A stretch of 14,313 nt of DNA from Candidatus Aenigmatarchaeota archaeon. Its GTDB lineage: Archaea > Aenigmatarchaeota > Aenigmatarchaeia > Aenigmatarchaeales > Aenigmatarchaeaceae. Shown in pieces: positions 6,804 to 13,710 of this stretch. Made by a program: the position numbers and the translations under genes. Numbering within the stretch: position 1 is the stretch's first letter; every line of letters begins with the position of its first letter. The stretch lies in assembly GCA_017608545.1 (NCBI GenBank), contig JAFCFQ010000005.1, forward strand, positions 1-14,313, written 5' to 3'. A model generated the notes under the pieces. It made no database searches. It saw only the letters and a list, made by a program, of their open reading frames with translations, and was not told the DNA's origin.

Positions 6804-7442
6804 ATGCCTAAAGCAATATTTTTTGATGTTGATGGAACAATAATACCCTTAAAAGTTGTTATAAAAAATTTTCAAGAAACTTGTAAACATTTTAAAATAA
6901 AAGTTTTAACTAGTAAAGAAATTTTGAATAAATCAATAGGTTACAGATTATCTGAAATAATACCCAAAGTGATACCTGAAGCAAAACCTTTTGAAAAAGA
7001 ATTCATAAAATATTTTGAAGATAATCAAATTAAGAATTTTAAGAAATATGGCAGACTTTTACCTTTTGTTAAATCTACTTTTAAAGAAATTATAAAAAGA
7101 AAAATAAAAATAGGTATTATCACAACTAAAAAGAGAAGAGAAGCAAAAGCAATTCTTGATGGATATAATTTGCCTTATGATATTATAATTGGGAACAATG
7201 ATGTAAAAAATAGAAAGCCTGATCCCGAACCTGTTTTAAAGGCTTGTAAAAAATTAAAAGTAAAACCAAAAGATTGCATTTTTGTTGGAGATACTCTGTT
7301 TGATATGAAAGCTGCTAAATCTGCTGGTTGCTTGGCAATAGGAGTTCTTACTGGGTGGGGAAATAGAAAAAATCTTAAGAGAGCAGGTGCAGATTATATT
7401 ATAAAAGATTTAAGTGACTTAATTAAATTGATAGAAAGGTGA
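6804..7442 (+). CDS. HAD-superfamily phosphatase (phosphoglycolate-phosphatase-like)
   Basis: This soluble 212-aa hydrolase carries all four HAD motifs: I, FFDVDGT with nucleophile D8 and acid D10; II, IGIITTKKR with T107/T108; III, RKPDPEP with K138; IV, FVGDTLFDM with D163 and D167. A helical C1 cap lies at about 15-85. The arrangement is that of the Gph/PpaX branch, which acts on small phosphate esters such as phosphoglycolate, or on pyrophosphate. The exact substrate cannot be read from the sequence. An in-frame ATG at 6786 would add six residues, but the TATA box at 6772-6781 favours 6804. The stop overlaps the metG start by four bases (GTGA), so the two are probably co-transcribed and coupled. 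No functional link to MetRS is evident. Confidence 0.85.
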   Translation: MPKAIFFDVDGTIIPLKVVIKNFQETCKHFKIKVLTSKEILNKSIGYRLSEIIPKVIPEAKPFEKEFIKYFEDNQIKNFKKYGRLLPFVKSTFKEIIKRKIKIGIITTKKRREAKAILDGYNLPYDIIIGNNDVKNRKPDPEPVLKACKKLKVKPKDCIFVGDTLFDMKAAKSAGCLAIGVLTGWGNRKNLKRAGADYIIKDLSDLIKLIER

Positions 7443-8932
7443 TAGAAATTAAATTTTACATAACAACACCAATTTATTATGTTAATGATGTTCCTCACAT
7501 AGGACATGCTTACACAACAATAGCTGCTGATATAATTGCTAGATGGAATAGAGTTAAGGGAAAAGAAGTTTTTTTCTTAACCGGCTTAGATGAACATGGT
7601 GAAAAAATAGCTGAAGCAGCTTTAAAGGCAGGATTAACGCCACAAGAATTTGTTGATTCAATAGCTCCTAAATTTATAAAAGCATGGGAAAAACTTAACA
7701 TAAGTAATGATGATTTTATTAGAACTACCGAAGAAAGACACAAAAAAACTGTAATTGAGATAATAAAGAGAATCTATGAGAACGGTGATATTTACAAAGG
7801 AGAATATGAGGGATGGTATTGCACAGCTTGTGAAAGTTTTTGGACAGAAATACAATTAAATAACGGAAGATGTCCACAGTGTGGAAGGGAAGTAAAAAGA
7901 TTAAAGGAAGAATCTTATTTTTTTAGGTTGAGTAAATATCAAAAGAAACTTCTAGAATTTTATGAAAGAAATCCAGACTTCGTTCTTCCAGAATCTAGAA
8001 AAAAAGAAATGATTAACAGGATAAGAGAAGGTTTGAAAGACATTAGTATAACTAGAAAAACAGTTAAGTGGGCAATACAATTTCCTTTTGATAAAGAACA
8101 TTCTCTTTATGTGTGGGTAGATGCTCTGATAAATTATATCAGTGCTTTAGATTTTCCAGGAGAAAAATTCAAAAAATTCTGGCCTCCTGATGTTGAGTTA
8201 ATGGCAAAAGAAATAAATTGGTTTCACTCTGTAATATGGCCTGCTTTGTTGTTTTCTGCAGGAATAGAACTACCTAGAAAAAATTTTGTACATGGTTGGT
8301 GGACTGTTGAAGGTAAAAAAATGTCAAAATCTCTTGGAAATGTTATAGATCCAATTGAAATGGTTAATAAATATGGTTCGGACGCATTAAGATATTATTT
8401 ATTTAGAGAGGTTCCTTTTGGTCAAGATGGAGATTTTTCAGAAAAATCATTAGTAAATAGAATTAACACAGAATTAGCAGATTCTCTTGGAAACTTAGTG
8501 AATAGAGTTCTTGTTCTTGTTGAGAAGAATTTTGATGGTTATGTTCCTAAACCTAAAGAAAAAGATAAACTAACAAAGTTGTCTTTGAATGTTGTTAAAG
8601 CTGTTGATGAATCAATGGAAGAATTTCGATTTCATAGTGCTTTAAATGATATTTTCTTTCTTGTAAATGAGTCAAATAAATACATTAATGAAAATAAACC
8701 ATGGGAGATTGAAGATAAAGAAAAGCTAGGAGGAATTTTATACAATCTCTTAGAAACTTTAAGATTCATCTCAATTTTAATTTATCCGTTTATGCCAGAA
8801 ACTGCTGGTAAAATTATGAAACAATTAGGAATAGAGAAAAAAATTTCTTTTGATGATTTAAAATGGGGAATTTTAAAATCTGGAACAAAGATAAAAAGGG
8901 ATAAAATACTTTTTAATAAAATCATTCTCTAG
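7439..8932 (+). CDS. metG: Methionyl-tRNA synthetase, bacterial-type
   Basis: This class I synthetase (497 aa) attaches methionine to initiator and elongator tRNA-Met. The Rossmann fold opens TTPIYYVNDVPHIGHAYTT with the HIGH signature at 20-23. A single zinc knuckle has cysteines 128, 131, 145 and 148 (CTAC...CPQC). K294-MSKS is followed by LGN and a helical anticodon-binding domain. Segments such as TTPIYYVN, FIRTTEERHKK and DALINYISALDFPG match Thermus-like bacterial MetRS, not the archaeal form, which in my recollection starts TSALPYANG and often has two zinc knuckles. The C-terminal EMAP/OB tRNA-binding domain is absent. The start is a GTG overlapping the HAD stop. The last 11 bases overlap sepF tail to tail. 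Acquisition from bacteria, perhaps ancient, is likely. Confidence 0.94.
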   Translation: MIEIKFYITTPIYYVNDVPHIGHAYTTIAADIIARWNRVKGKEVFFLTGLDEHGEKIAEAALKAGLTPQEFVDSIAPKFIKAWEKLNISNDDFIRTTEERHKKTVIEIIKRIYENGDIYKGEYEGWYCTACESFWTEIQLNNGRCPQCGREVKRLKEESYFFRLSKYQKKLLEFYERNPDFVLPESRKKEMINRIREGLKDISITRKTVKWAIQFPFDKEHSLYVWVDALINYISALDFPGEKFKKFWPPDVELMAKEINWFHSVIWPALLFSAGIELPRKNFVHGWWTVEGKKMSKSLGNVIDPIEMVNKYGSDALRYYLFREVPFGQDGDFSEKSLVNRINTELADSLGNLVNRVLVLVEKNFDGYVPKPKEKDKLTKLSLNVVKAVDESMEEFRFHSALNDIFFLVNESNKYINENKPWEIEDKEKLGGILYNLLETLRFISILIYPFMPETAGKIMKQLGIEKKISFDDLKWGILKSGTKIKRDKILFNKIIL

Positions 8933-9263
8933 CTATATGGGCAAATGAAGGCGTTAAAATAATCCAATCTTCGTCAATCCCTGCAATATCACCGTTTATC
9001 GCTATGCAAGTTTTTCTTAATTTATCTATAGCTCTCTTCAACTCTGAAATATCTTTGCCTCTTAAAGTCTTTATTTTTACGAGAACTATGTTACCATTTC
9101 TTATGTGTTTTTGAATTCTATCTGAATCTGAAAAATCTTCCATTTTGTCAACTCTTATTGGAATTTTTCCAGATGGAGTCTCTATGTCTTCTGCATCAAG
9201 TTCTATGAATTCTTCCTCGCTTAGCTCTTTAAAACCTCTTCCAAAGAGTTTTTCAAAAACCAT
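8922..9263 (-). CDS. sepF: Archaeal SepF-type cell-division protein
   Basis: This 113-aa protein matches the archaeal SepF family (formerly DUF552/COG2450), which binds FtsZ and tethers the division ring to the membrane. The N-terminal MVFEKLFGRGF can form the amphipathic membrane-targeting helix. A short acidic linker (about 14-35) is followed by the compact alpha/beta domain, with NIVLVKIKTLRGKDI, a helix ending KLRKTCIAINGDIAGI, and WIILTP near the end. In archaea with FtsZ, SepF is usually the sole known anchor. No ftsZ gene lies in this window. A strong GGAGGT-type site precedes the ATG. It follows the UPF0147 gene on the same strand by 57 bases and probably has its own promoter. Confidence 0.85.
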   Translation of the reverse strand: MVFEKLFGRGFKELSEEEFIELDAEDIETPSGKIPIRVDKMEDFSDSDRIQKHIRNGNIVLVKIKTLRGKDISELKRAIDKLRKTCIAINGDIAGIDEDWIILTPSFAHIARE

Positions 9264-9268
9264 TTTTT

Positions 9269-9278
9269 ATCAACCTCC
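9269..9278 (-). promoter_or_regulatory. Strong ribosome binding site of sepF
   Basis: The minus strand reads GGAGGTTGAT, ending five bases before the sepF ATG. It is one of the two best Shine-Dalgarno matches in the window and suggests efficient translation from a leadered transcript. Confidence 0.65.
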
Positions 9279-9307
9279 AAAATTATTATAATCTTAATTA
9301 TATTCTA

Positions 9308-9317
9308 ACATATAAAT
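9308..9317 (-). promoter_or_regulatory. Possible TATA box of sepF
   Basis: A minus-strand TTTATATG-type sequence is centred about 50 bases before the sepF ATG, just after the UPF0147 stop. It would give a leader of about 25 bases containing the GGAGGTTGAT site. This is an inference from spacing and composition. Confidence 0.35.
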
Positions 9318-9320
9318 ATC

Positions 9321-9563
9321 TTATTTCTGCATGCTTTCCAATATTGAAACTATGTTCCAAACTTGAGTTCTAGTGTACATTGGAATGTTAGGATCGTTAG
9401 AAATTTCATCCATGTTTGATATAACAGTATTAATCCTTATGGCAACATCCTGTTTTTCATCTTTCAACACTTCAATAGACTCTTGGCACTTGGCTCTAAT
9501 GTTTCTAGGAACAGTCCTATCATTAACGATTTGTTCAATAAGAGGTATAACATTCTCAAACAT
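9321..9563 (-). CDS. UPF0147 family protein (function unknown)
   Basis: This 80-aa, mostly helical soluble protein is recognisable as UPF0147 (COG1698), a small archaeal family. Characteristic stretches are VNDRTVPRNIRAKCQESIEV near residues 13-32 and ISNDPNIPMYTRTQVWNIVS towards the C-terminus. The length is normal for the family. No catalytic residues or membrane segment are visible, and the function is not known to me. It precedes sepF on the same strand; whether they form one transcript is uncertain because sepF has a possible promoter of its own. A GGTGT element six bases before the ATG is the likely ribosome binding site. Confidence 0.88.
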   Translation of the reverse strand: MFENVIPLIEQIVNDRTVPRNIRAKCQESIEVLKDEKQDVAIRINTVISNMDEISNDPNIPMYTRTQVWNIVSILESMQK

Positions 9564-9609
9564 TTTTTACACCTTGCCATAAGTATCTCTTCAATTACTT
9601 ATTCTTAAG

Positions 9610-9619
9610 AATTTAAATT
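9610..9619. promoter_or_regulatory. Palindromic TATA-like box between UPF0147 and glycosylase genes
   Basis: AATTTAAATT is a perfect 10-base palindrome centred about 26 bases before the ATG at 9641 on the plus strand, a leaderless arrangement. It is about 51 bases before the UPF0147 ATG on the minus strand, which would give a leader of about 25 bases. It may serve one or both directions. Confidence 0.42.
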
Positions 9620-9640
9620 CTTTACTGTTAAACTTATTTT

Positions 9641-10567
9641 ATGCTCACTTATGATGAGAAAAAAGCAATAGAGACAGCTCATGTCTTGATAAATGCGAGA
9701 AAAAATAAAAAAGCCATATTTTCTAAATGTTATGAAACTCCTGAAAAAAGACTACCACCAGATATTAAGCTTGGTTCCAAGGAACATGCTGCATGGTTAT
9801 TTTATACTTCTCTTGGTGAAGTCAAAGTTAAATCAAAAGTGTTTATTCAGCATGCTTATGAACTTTTTCAAAAAAGCCCAGAAATTTTTGACCCTTCATA
9901 TATTGCTCAGAATTTTGAAAGGATTGGAGAAGGAAAAATTAAGAACAAAGAAAATGGAGAAAATTTAGAAGTTATAATTCGAGATGATTTAAAACATGGC
10001 CTCTATAAGCAGATTGCTGATAGATGGTTTCAAAACTCCTTTATAGTTAGCAGAGATTATAACGGAGATGTAAGAAATATCTTAAAAGGCGTTAAGGATG
10101 TTTCAACTGCTGAAAAAATATTGGGCGTGGTACGTCCTGGAAAAAGAAAAGGTTATGATGGTTTTAGGGGATTTGGACAAAAAACAGCATCCCTTTTTAT
10201 GATGCGTTTAACAGAAGCTGGATTAACAAATTTTAATGAATATGAACTTCCACTACCAGTTGACCATCAATTAATAGATTTGGTTCTTGGAAGAGAAATT
10301 GTTGATTTTGATGATGATTATATTCATAGAGGAAGGTTTGTAGAATTCACTAAAGAAAAATTAGCAACAACATGTAAAGAAAACAAAATTAGTCCTATAA
10401 AATTTAAAAATGCAAGCTGGATACTTAAGGCTGAACTTTCTAACAATTGTGTTAAATTAAAAAATGGTAAAGATTTATGTCCTTTTGAAGAACCTTGCAT
10501 GTATCGTCTTGATGATTACGAATACAACACGAGAGGAAGAATAGTAAAAAATGTTAACACAATTTAA
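9641..10567 (+). CDS. Putative HhH-GPD-type DNA glycosylase, divergent
   Basis: I do not recognise the exact family of this 308-aa protein. Residues 174-190 (FRGFGQKTASLFMMRL) look like the helix-hairpin-helix of base-excision glycosylases, with K181 at the catalytic lysine position. D208 in ELPLPVDHQ resembles the catalytic aspartate. The K-to-D distance of 27 is longer than in endonuclease III (18) or OGG1 (19) and nearer the archaeal AGOG type (about 32). The C-terminus has C270, C280 and C286; this is not the full C-x6-C-x2-C-x5-C iron-sulfur motif of endonuclease III. The N-terminal 100 residues contain an AAWLFYTSLGE segment of unknown role. It appears monocistronic with its own leaderless promoter. 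Removal of damaged bases is the best guess, with moderate confidence. Confidence 0.6.
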   Translation: MLTYDEKKAIETAHVLINARKNKKAIFSKCYETPEKRLPPDIKLGSKEHAAWLFYTSLGEVKVKSKVFIQHAYELFQKSPEIFDPSYIAQNFERIGEGKIKNKENGENLEVIIRDDLKHGLYKQIADRWFQNSFIVSRDYNGDVRNILKGVKDVSTAEKILGVVRPGKRKGYDGFRGFGQKTASLFMMRLTEAGLTNFNEYELPLPVDHQLIDLVLGREIVDFDDDYIHRGRFVEFTKEKLATTCKENKISPIKFKNASWILKAELSNNCVKLKNGKDLCPFEEPCMYRLDDYEYNTRGRIVKNVNTI

Positions 10568-10932
10568 CTTGCCGTTGTTTTTTTCTTCTGACTTTTTAAC
10601 ACATCTTCAAATTTTTCTTGATACTCTTTCAACTTTTCTCTCAATCTGTTTTCTTGTTTTTGCAAACTTTTGAGCCTTAATTCTATAGTTTCTTTCCTTT
10701 CTTTCAATTCTTTACTTAATTCATTTTTTGTTGATTTAATTAAAATAGGGCCAACAGCTTTGTAGACATCGTCATGTTCAATTTTGTTCAATTCTTCTAG
10801 AGCCTTCTCAATTTCCATGTTTTGTATGTTTAGGCTTTCTTTTTGTATAAGAACGGTTTGCATTTGTTGCTGAAATGTCTGCAATTCCATTAGCACTTGT
10901 TGTGCTTCAGGGCTCAATTTTATTTCAACCAT
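10564..10932 (-). CDS. pfdB: Prefoldin subunit beta
   Basis: This 122-aa chaperone subunit has the beta-class prefoldin layout: an N-terminal helix rich in Gln (LSPEAQQVLMELQTFQQQMQ), a central hairpin region around DDVYKAVGPILIKSTKNEL, then a long C-terminal coiled-coil helix (about 72-115). In archaea four beta subunits join two alpha subunits into a jellyfish-shaped hexamer that captures unfolded proteins and passes them to the thermosome. It is the last visible gene of the exosome superoperon. GGAGGT (10938-10943), inside the end of pcc1, lies five bases before its ATG. Its TAA stop lies within a TTAA shared with the convergent glycosylase gene. Confidence 0.94.
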   Translation of the reverse strand: MVEIKLSPEAQQVLMELQTFQQQMQTVLIQKESLNIQNMEIEKALEELNKIEHDDVYKAVGPILIKSTKNELSKELKERKETIELRLKSLQKQENRLREKLKEYQEKFEDVLKSQKKKTTAS

Positions 10933-10933
10933 T

Positions 10934-11152
10934 TTATACCTCCATACTACTTATTGAAGTTCTAATTAATCTCACATAAGAGTTTATACCAGCCAACAAA
11001 CCTGATATGGTTTCTGCTTTTACTTCTAATTTTACTTTGCCTTTTTCAGCTTTTATTTTAACATCAAATTTTTTTGCATCTCCAATATCAGGTTTCAATG
11101 CTTTAATCACTATTCCTGGATTTCTGCATTCTATTTCTACTAAAGCCTTCAT
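10934..11152 (-). CDS. pcc1: KEOPS complex subunit Pcc1
   Basis: This 72-aa protein matches the archaeal Pcc1 family: a KALVEIEC beta strand, PGIVIKALKPD helix, FDVKIKAEKGKVKLEVKAE hairpin and a C-terminal helix with INSYVRLIRT. Pcc1 dimerises and helps the Kae1-Bud32-Cgi121 complex place threonylcarbamoyl on A37 of ANN-decoding tRNAs. The other KEOPS genes are not in the window. It starts one base after the rpoP stop and its own stop is one base before the pfdB start, so translation is probably coupled. Pcc1 at this place in the exosome superoperon is common in archaea. Confidence 0.88.
   Translation of the reverse strand: MKALVEIECRNPGIVIKALKPDIGDAKKFDVKIKAEKGKVKLEVKAETISGLLAGINSYVRLIRTSISSMEV
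10938..10943 (-). promoter_or_regulatory. Ribosome binding site of pfdB inside the pcc1 end
   Basis: The minus strand reads GGAGGT, five bases before the pfdB ATG. It also encodes part of the last Met-Glu-Val codons of pcc1. It supports ATG 10932 as start and coupled expression. Confidence 0.6.
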
Positions 11153-11153
11153 T

Positions 11154-11288
11154 CTAATCTGCTTTCACTTTTTTGATAGTTTTTGGAGTTTCTTTGATTA
11201 TAATTCTATAACCACAATAAGGGCATCTTATTTTATCTTTTACTTGTTCCATTTCAATTGATTTTCCACAATTAAGACATTTATACAT
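11154..11288 (-). CDS. rpoP: DNA-directed RNA polymerase subunit P (Rpb12-like)
   Basis: This 44-aa zinc-ribbon subunit of archaeal RNA polymerase is homologous to eukaryal Rpb12 and helps assemble the Rpo3/Rpo10/Rpo11 platform. Cysteines C4, C7, C22 and C25 (CLNC...CPYC) bind zinc, and a basic tail follows. The frame is open further upstream, but the ATG at 11288 is preferred. It gives the family's normal length, begins MYKCLNCG, lies one base after the eL43 stop and has GTGAT four bases upstream. The longer reading would run through the end of the eL43 gene. Confidence 0.92.
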   Translation of the reverse strand: MYKCLNCGKSIEMEQVKDKIRCPYCGYRIIIKETPKTIKKVKAD

Positions 11289-11289
11289 T

Positions 11290-11508
11290 TTAATCACTCT
11301 TAGGGAAATATGCAGCACCTGCAAATTTTGTTTTACATTTCTTACAATACCAAATTCCTGCTGCAACCCTTTTTAAAGCAGTTCTTTCACAATAAGGACA
11401 CACTCTTTCCTTTTTCATTCTGCTTTCTATTTTTTTCACAATTTTCTTTGTTTTTGTCCCATATCTAGGTCCAAATCTTCCTGCTGAACCAACTTTTTTG
11501 GTTTTCAT
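11290..11508 (-). CDS. rpl37ae: Large-subunit ribosomal protein eL43 (L37Ae)
   Basis: This 72-aa basic zinc-ribbon protein of the 50S subunit opens with KKVGSAGRFGPRYG, which is diagnostic of the L37Ae family. Zinc ligands are C37, C40 (CPYC), C55 and C58 (CKKC). The C-terminal FAGAAYFP is also typical. It starts two bases after the rrp42 stop and ends one base before rpoP, an arrangement shared by many archaea. The preceding GGGAT is only a weak ribosome binding site, so translation may depend on coupling to rrp42. Confidence 0.95.
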   Translation of the reverse strand: MKTKKVGSAGRFGPRYGTKTKKIVKKIESRMKKERVCPYCERTALKRVAAGIWYCKKCKTKFAGAAYFPKSD

Positions 11509-11510
11509 AT

Positions 11511-12284
11511 TTATCCCTTTAAAAGCTCTCTAATTTCTTTACCTTTTAATATTGATAAATCTACTGCTTTTTCTATTTCTTCAGTCGTGAAATAGCCTTC
11601 TCCACCTTTTTGTGCAGCACAAAATTCATCTTTTTCATTGGTAGTTAAAGTTATTCTCGCATCCAAGGCGTTCTCTTCTTCAAGGTTAGGATCGATTAAA
11701 AGTTTATTAGATATTTTTGCAGTCGTTATAGCTATTGGAATATCTCTTACAGGAAGTTCTCTTTCGAATTCTCCAAAAACAACTCTACCGTTTTCATATT
11801 TTGGAATTTTTGTGTTCAACAAAGCTGCTATTGATCCTAATGCTCCAGCATCTATCAAGTTTCCATCGTGGTCTAAAACATGAATGTCAACATTTATCAA
11901 CCAAACCTCTTTTCCTTCTTGTATACAAAGAGATTCCAAATCAATGCATTTACTCTCCCTTATGCCCCTATCAATTACTCTTGCTATTTCAATCGCATCC
12001 TCATTAGGTGGTCCAGGCTCAAATGTTGGAGATGCAACTGGAACAAGTTCTACATTAACGATTAAAACTCCTTCGTTTGGTGTGTCTGAAAATGGTTCTC
12101 CAACACTCATTTTTACTCCAACTAGAACATGAGTATTACCAATCAAAACTCTAGCAGAACCTTCAGCAGTTTTAATAACACCCTTTTCTATTTTTATTGG
12201 TCTGAATTCATCAAATTTCCTATTATCAACTCTCATCCCTTCTTCTATTAATTTTCTAACATAACTTTCACTAGCTTTCAACAT
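11511..12284 (-). CDS. rrp42: Exosome complex subunit Rrp42
   Basis: This RNase PH-fold protein (257 aa) pairs with Rrp41; three such pairs form the hexameric ring of the archaeal exosome, which degrades RNA 3' to 5' and can tail it. Rrp42 itself is normally inactive but supplies RNA-binding residues and structure. Diagnostic parts: RVDNRKFDEFRPI, GSARVLIGNTHVLVGVK, SPTFEPGPPNEDAIEIARVI, IDAGALGSIAALLNT, and a C-terminal LTTNEKDEFCAAQKGGEG. The start is taken as ATG 12284. GGTGA lies five bases upstream, and a GTG at 12293 is inside that site. The start overlaps the rrp41 end by 14 bases. Confidence 0.95.
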   Translation of the reverse strand: MLKASESYVRKLIEEGMRVDNRKFDEFRPIKIEKGVIKTAEGSARVLIGNTHVLVGVKMSVGEPFSDTPNEGVLIVNVELVPVASPTFEPGPPNEDAIEIARVIDRGIRESKCIDLESLCIQEGKEVWLINVDIHVLDHDGNLIDAGALGSIAALLNTKIPKYENGRVVFGEFERELPVRDIPIAITTAKISNKLLIDPNLEEENALDARITLTTNEKDEFCAAQKGGEGYFTTEEIEKAVDLSILKGKEIRELLKG

Positions 12285-13008
12285 CTTCTTCACCTGTTTT
12301 ATATTTTTCTCTTAAAGCGTTAACTTGCTTTTCATAAATTTCTGCACAACCTTTTTTAGCTAAATCAATCATTTTTAAAAATTCCTCTTTTGTTACTATT
12401 CCATCCATTTGTAATAAAACTATTTTGTCTTCATTTCCTATTGTTGCAAACGCTAAATCAACATCTCCATATTGATCTTCTTCACCGCCAACATCTAAAA
12501 CAATTTCACCATCAATCTTTCCAACTGTACATGCACTTATTAGATTTTTCATTGAAACTCCTGCTTCTGCTAATGCAAGAGAAGCAGCATTTAGTCCTGC
12601 GCATCTTGTTGATGCATTTGCTTGTAATATTTCTACAAAAACATCAATCACAGTTTTTGGATAATCCTCGAAGAAAATTACATTTGATAAAGCTTTGTTT
12701 AAAACTTTTGATATTTCAATCGCTCTTCTGCTTGGACCAGGCCTTTTTCTTTCTTTTGTTGAAAAAGGTGCCATAGAATACTTACACCTTAAAACAGCTT
12801 TTTGGGGATCTTGAAGATGTCTAGGATGCAAAGTTCTTGGACCAAAAACAGCTGACAAAGCATAAGTATCTCCGAATTTGAATATAGCTGAACCGTTTGC
12901 TCTTTTTAATACTCCAACTTCTACCGTAATTGGTCTGAATTCTTCTAGACTTCTTCCATCTAACCTTTTACCGTCTATAATCATTTTTTCTGGTTTTCCA
13001 ATTTTCAT
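12271..13008 (-). CDS. rrp41: Exosome complex catalytic subunit Rrp41
   Basis: This RNase PH-fold protein (245 aa) is the catalytic subunit of the archaeal exosome, a phosphate-dependent 3'-5' exoribonuclease that also adds tails in the reverse reaction. Visible: RLDGRSLEEFRPI, the basic RNA/phosphate-binding RKRPGPSRRAIEIS with R94/R95, NASTRCAGLNAASLALA, and the acidic catalytic segment GEEDQYGDVD with D178 and D184 six residues apart, as in active RNase PH enzymes. The expected residues are present, so activity is likely. The start is ATG 13008, five bases after GGGTGA (13014-13019). A GTG at 13017 is part of that site. It lies one base after the rrp4 stop and overlaps rrp42. Confidence 0.95.
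   Translation of the reverse strand: MKIGKPEKMIIDGKRLDGRSLEEFRPITVEVGVLKRANGSAIFKFGDTYALSAVFGPRTLHPRHLQDPQKAVLRCKYSMAPFSTKERKRPGPSRRAIEISKVLNKALSNVIFFEDYPKTVIDVFVEILQANASTRCAGLNAASLALAEAGVSMKNLISACTVGKIDGEIVLDVGGEEDQYGDVDLAFATIGNEDKIVLLQMDGIVTKEEFLKMIDLAKKGCAEIYEKQVNALREKYKTGEEDVES
12290..12294 (-). promoter_or_regulatory. Ribosome binding site that sets the rrp42 start
   Basis: GGTGA on the minus strand, inside the 3' end of rrp41, lies five bases before ATG 12284. The same motif and spacing occur before rrp41 (13014-13019) and nearly so before rrp4 (13707-13711), which argues for ATG 12284 over the overlapping GTG at 12293. Confidence 0.55.
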
Positions 13009-13009
13009 T

Positions 13010-13702
13010 TCATTCACCCTTATCTAATAATTCTGAAATTTTATCTGTTAGTCCAATTATATGTGATTCAGCATCAATTGTTAAAATAGCTTTAGATGCT
13101 AAACCTTCTTTTTCACCTTTTAGCCAAACGATTCCATTTTGTCCAACGATTATTTGGCATTTCGTTCTTTTCTTTATCAATTCGATCATTGAGCCTTCCT
13201 TTCCTATTAATCTAGGAACTTTTGAAGGCGTTATTTTTAAGACCCTTCCACCTATTAGTTTTCTGGATCTATAATCATTCATTGTTAATTGAACTTGCTT
13301 AGATTTTGAAACATTTAAAACTTTTGCATATATCAAATCTCCTATGTCATAATAAACAGATATGTCAGTTTTTGTCAAATCAACATATTCTCCTACAGCT
13401 TCTCCTAAAGATAAAATAGCACTATAAGGAGAATTTATATCAACGATCCAAAAAGTTGTTTGTATATCTTCTACAAATCCTATAACACCATCTCCTTGTT
13501 TTGGTACGTAAACTCCTGCTAAAGGAATTACACCAATGAATCTTTCTCTTATTTTTGCTAATCCCATTAATTTTGCTTTTATTTTATTATTTTCCCTAAA
13601 ACAACCTGAAGACGGTAGAAAATCTAAACCAATTGCTAAAGTTTCTCCAGGAATTACAAATTGTCTTTCATTTACTAAAATTTCAGATTTTATTTCGTTC
13701 AT
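13010..13702 (-). CDS. rrp4: Exosome RNA-binding cap subunit Rrp4
   Basis: This 230-aa protein forms, with Csl4, the RNA-binding cap on the exosome ring and feeds RNA into the channel. Domains in order: an N-terminal beta domain with FVIPGETLA (15-23), an S1 domain (about 62-140) with YVPKQGDGVIGFVED and the conserved NSPYSA (90-95), and a KH domain (about 145-225) with PRLIGKEGSM. This length and S1-KH order separate Rrp4 from Csl4, which has a zinc ribbon instead of KH. The ATG at 13702 follows GGTGAT, which partly overlaps the TAG stop of SBDS. The rrp41 start is one base past its own stop. Confidence 0.95.
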   Translation of the reverse strand: MNEIKSEILVNERQFVIPGETLAIGLDFLPSSGCFRENNKIKAKLMGLAKIRERFIGVIPLAGVYVPKQGDGVIGFVEDIQTTFWIVDINSPYSAILSLGEAVGEYVDLTKTDISVYYDIGDLIYAKVLNVSKSKQVQLTMNDYRSRKLIGGRVLKITPSKVPRLIGKEGSMIELIKKRTKCQIIVGQNGIVWLKGEKEGLASKAILTIDAESHIIGLTDKISELLDKGE

Positions 13703-13710
13703 ATTATCAC

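Noticed and set aside
10448..10499. Endonuclease III-type 4Fe-4S cluster in the glycosylase candidate
   Set aside because: Only C270, C280 and C286 are present with 9 and 5 residues between. The canonical C-x6-C-x2-C-x5-C pattern is incomplete, so no cluster is claimed.
11154..11366. A 70-residue version of RpoP beginning upstream
   Set aside because: The extra 26 residues would be translated from the end of the eL43 gene in another frame. The 44-residue form has the family length and a GTGAT site.
12390..12776. 128-codon plus-strand frame opposite rrp41
   Set aside because: The translation is His/Leu/Gln-rich repeats without recognisable domains. rrp41 is complete on the minus strand.
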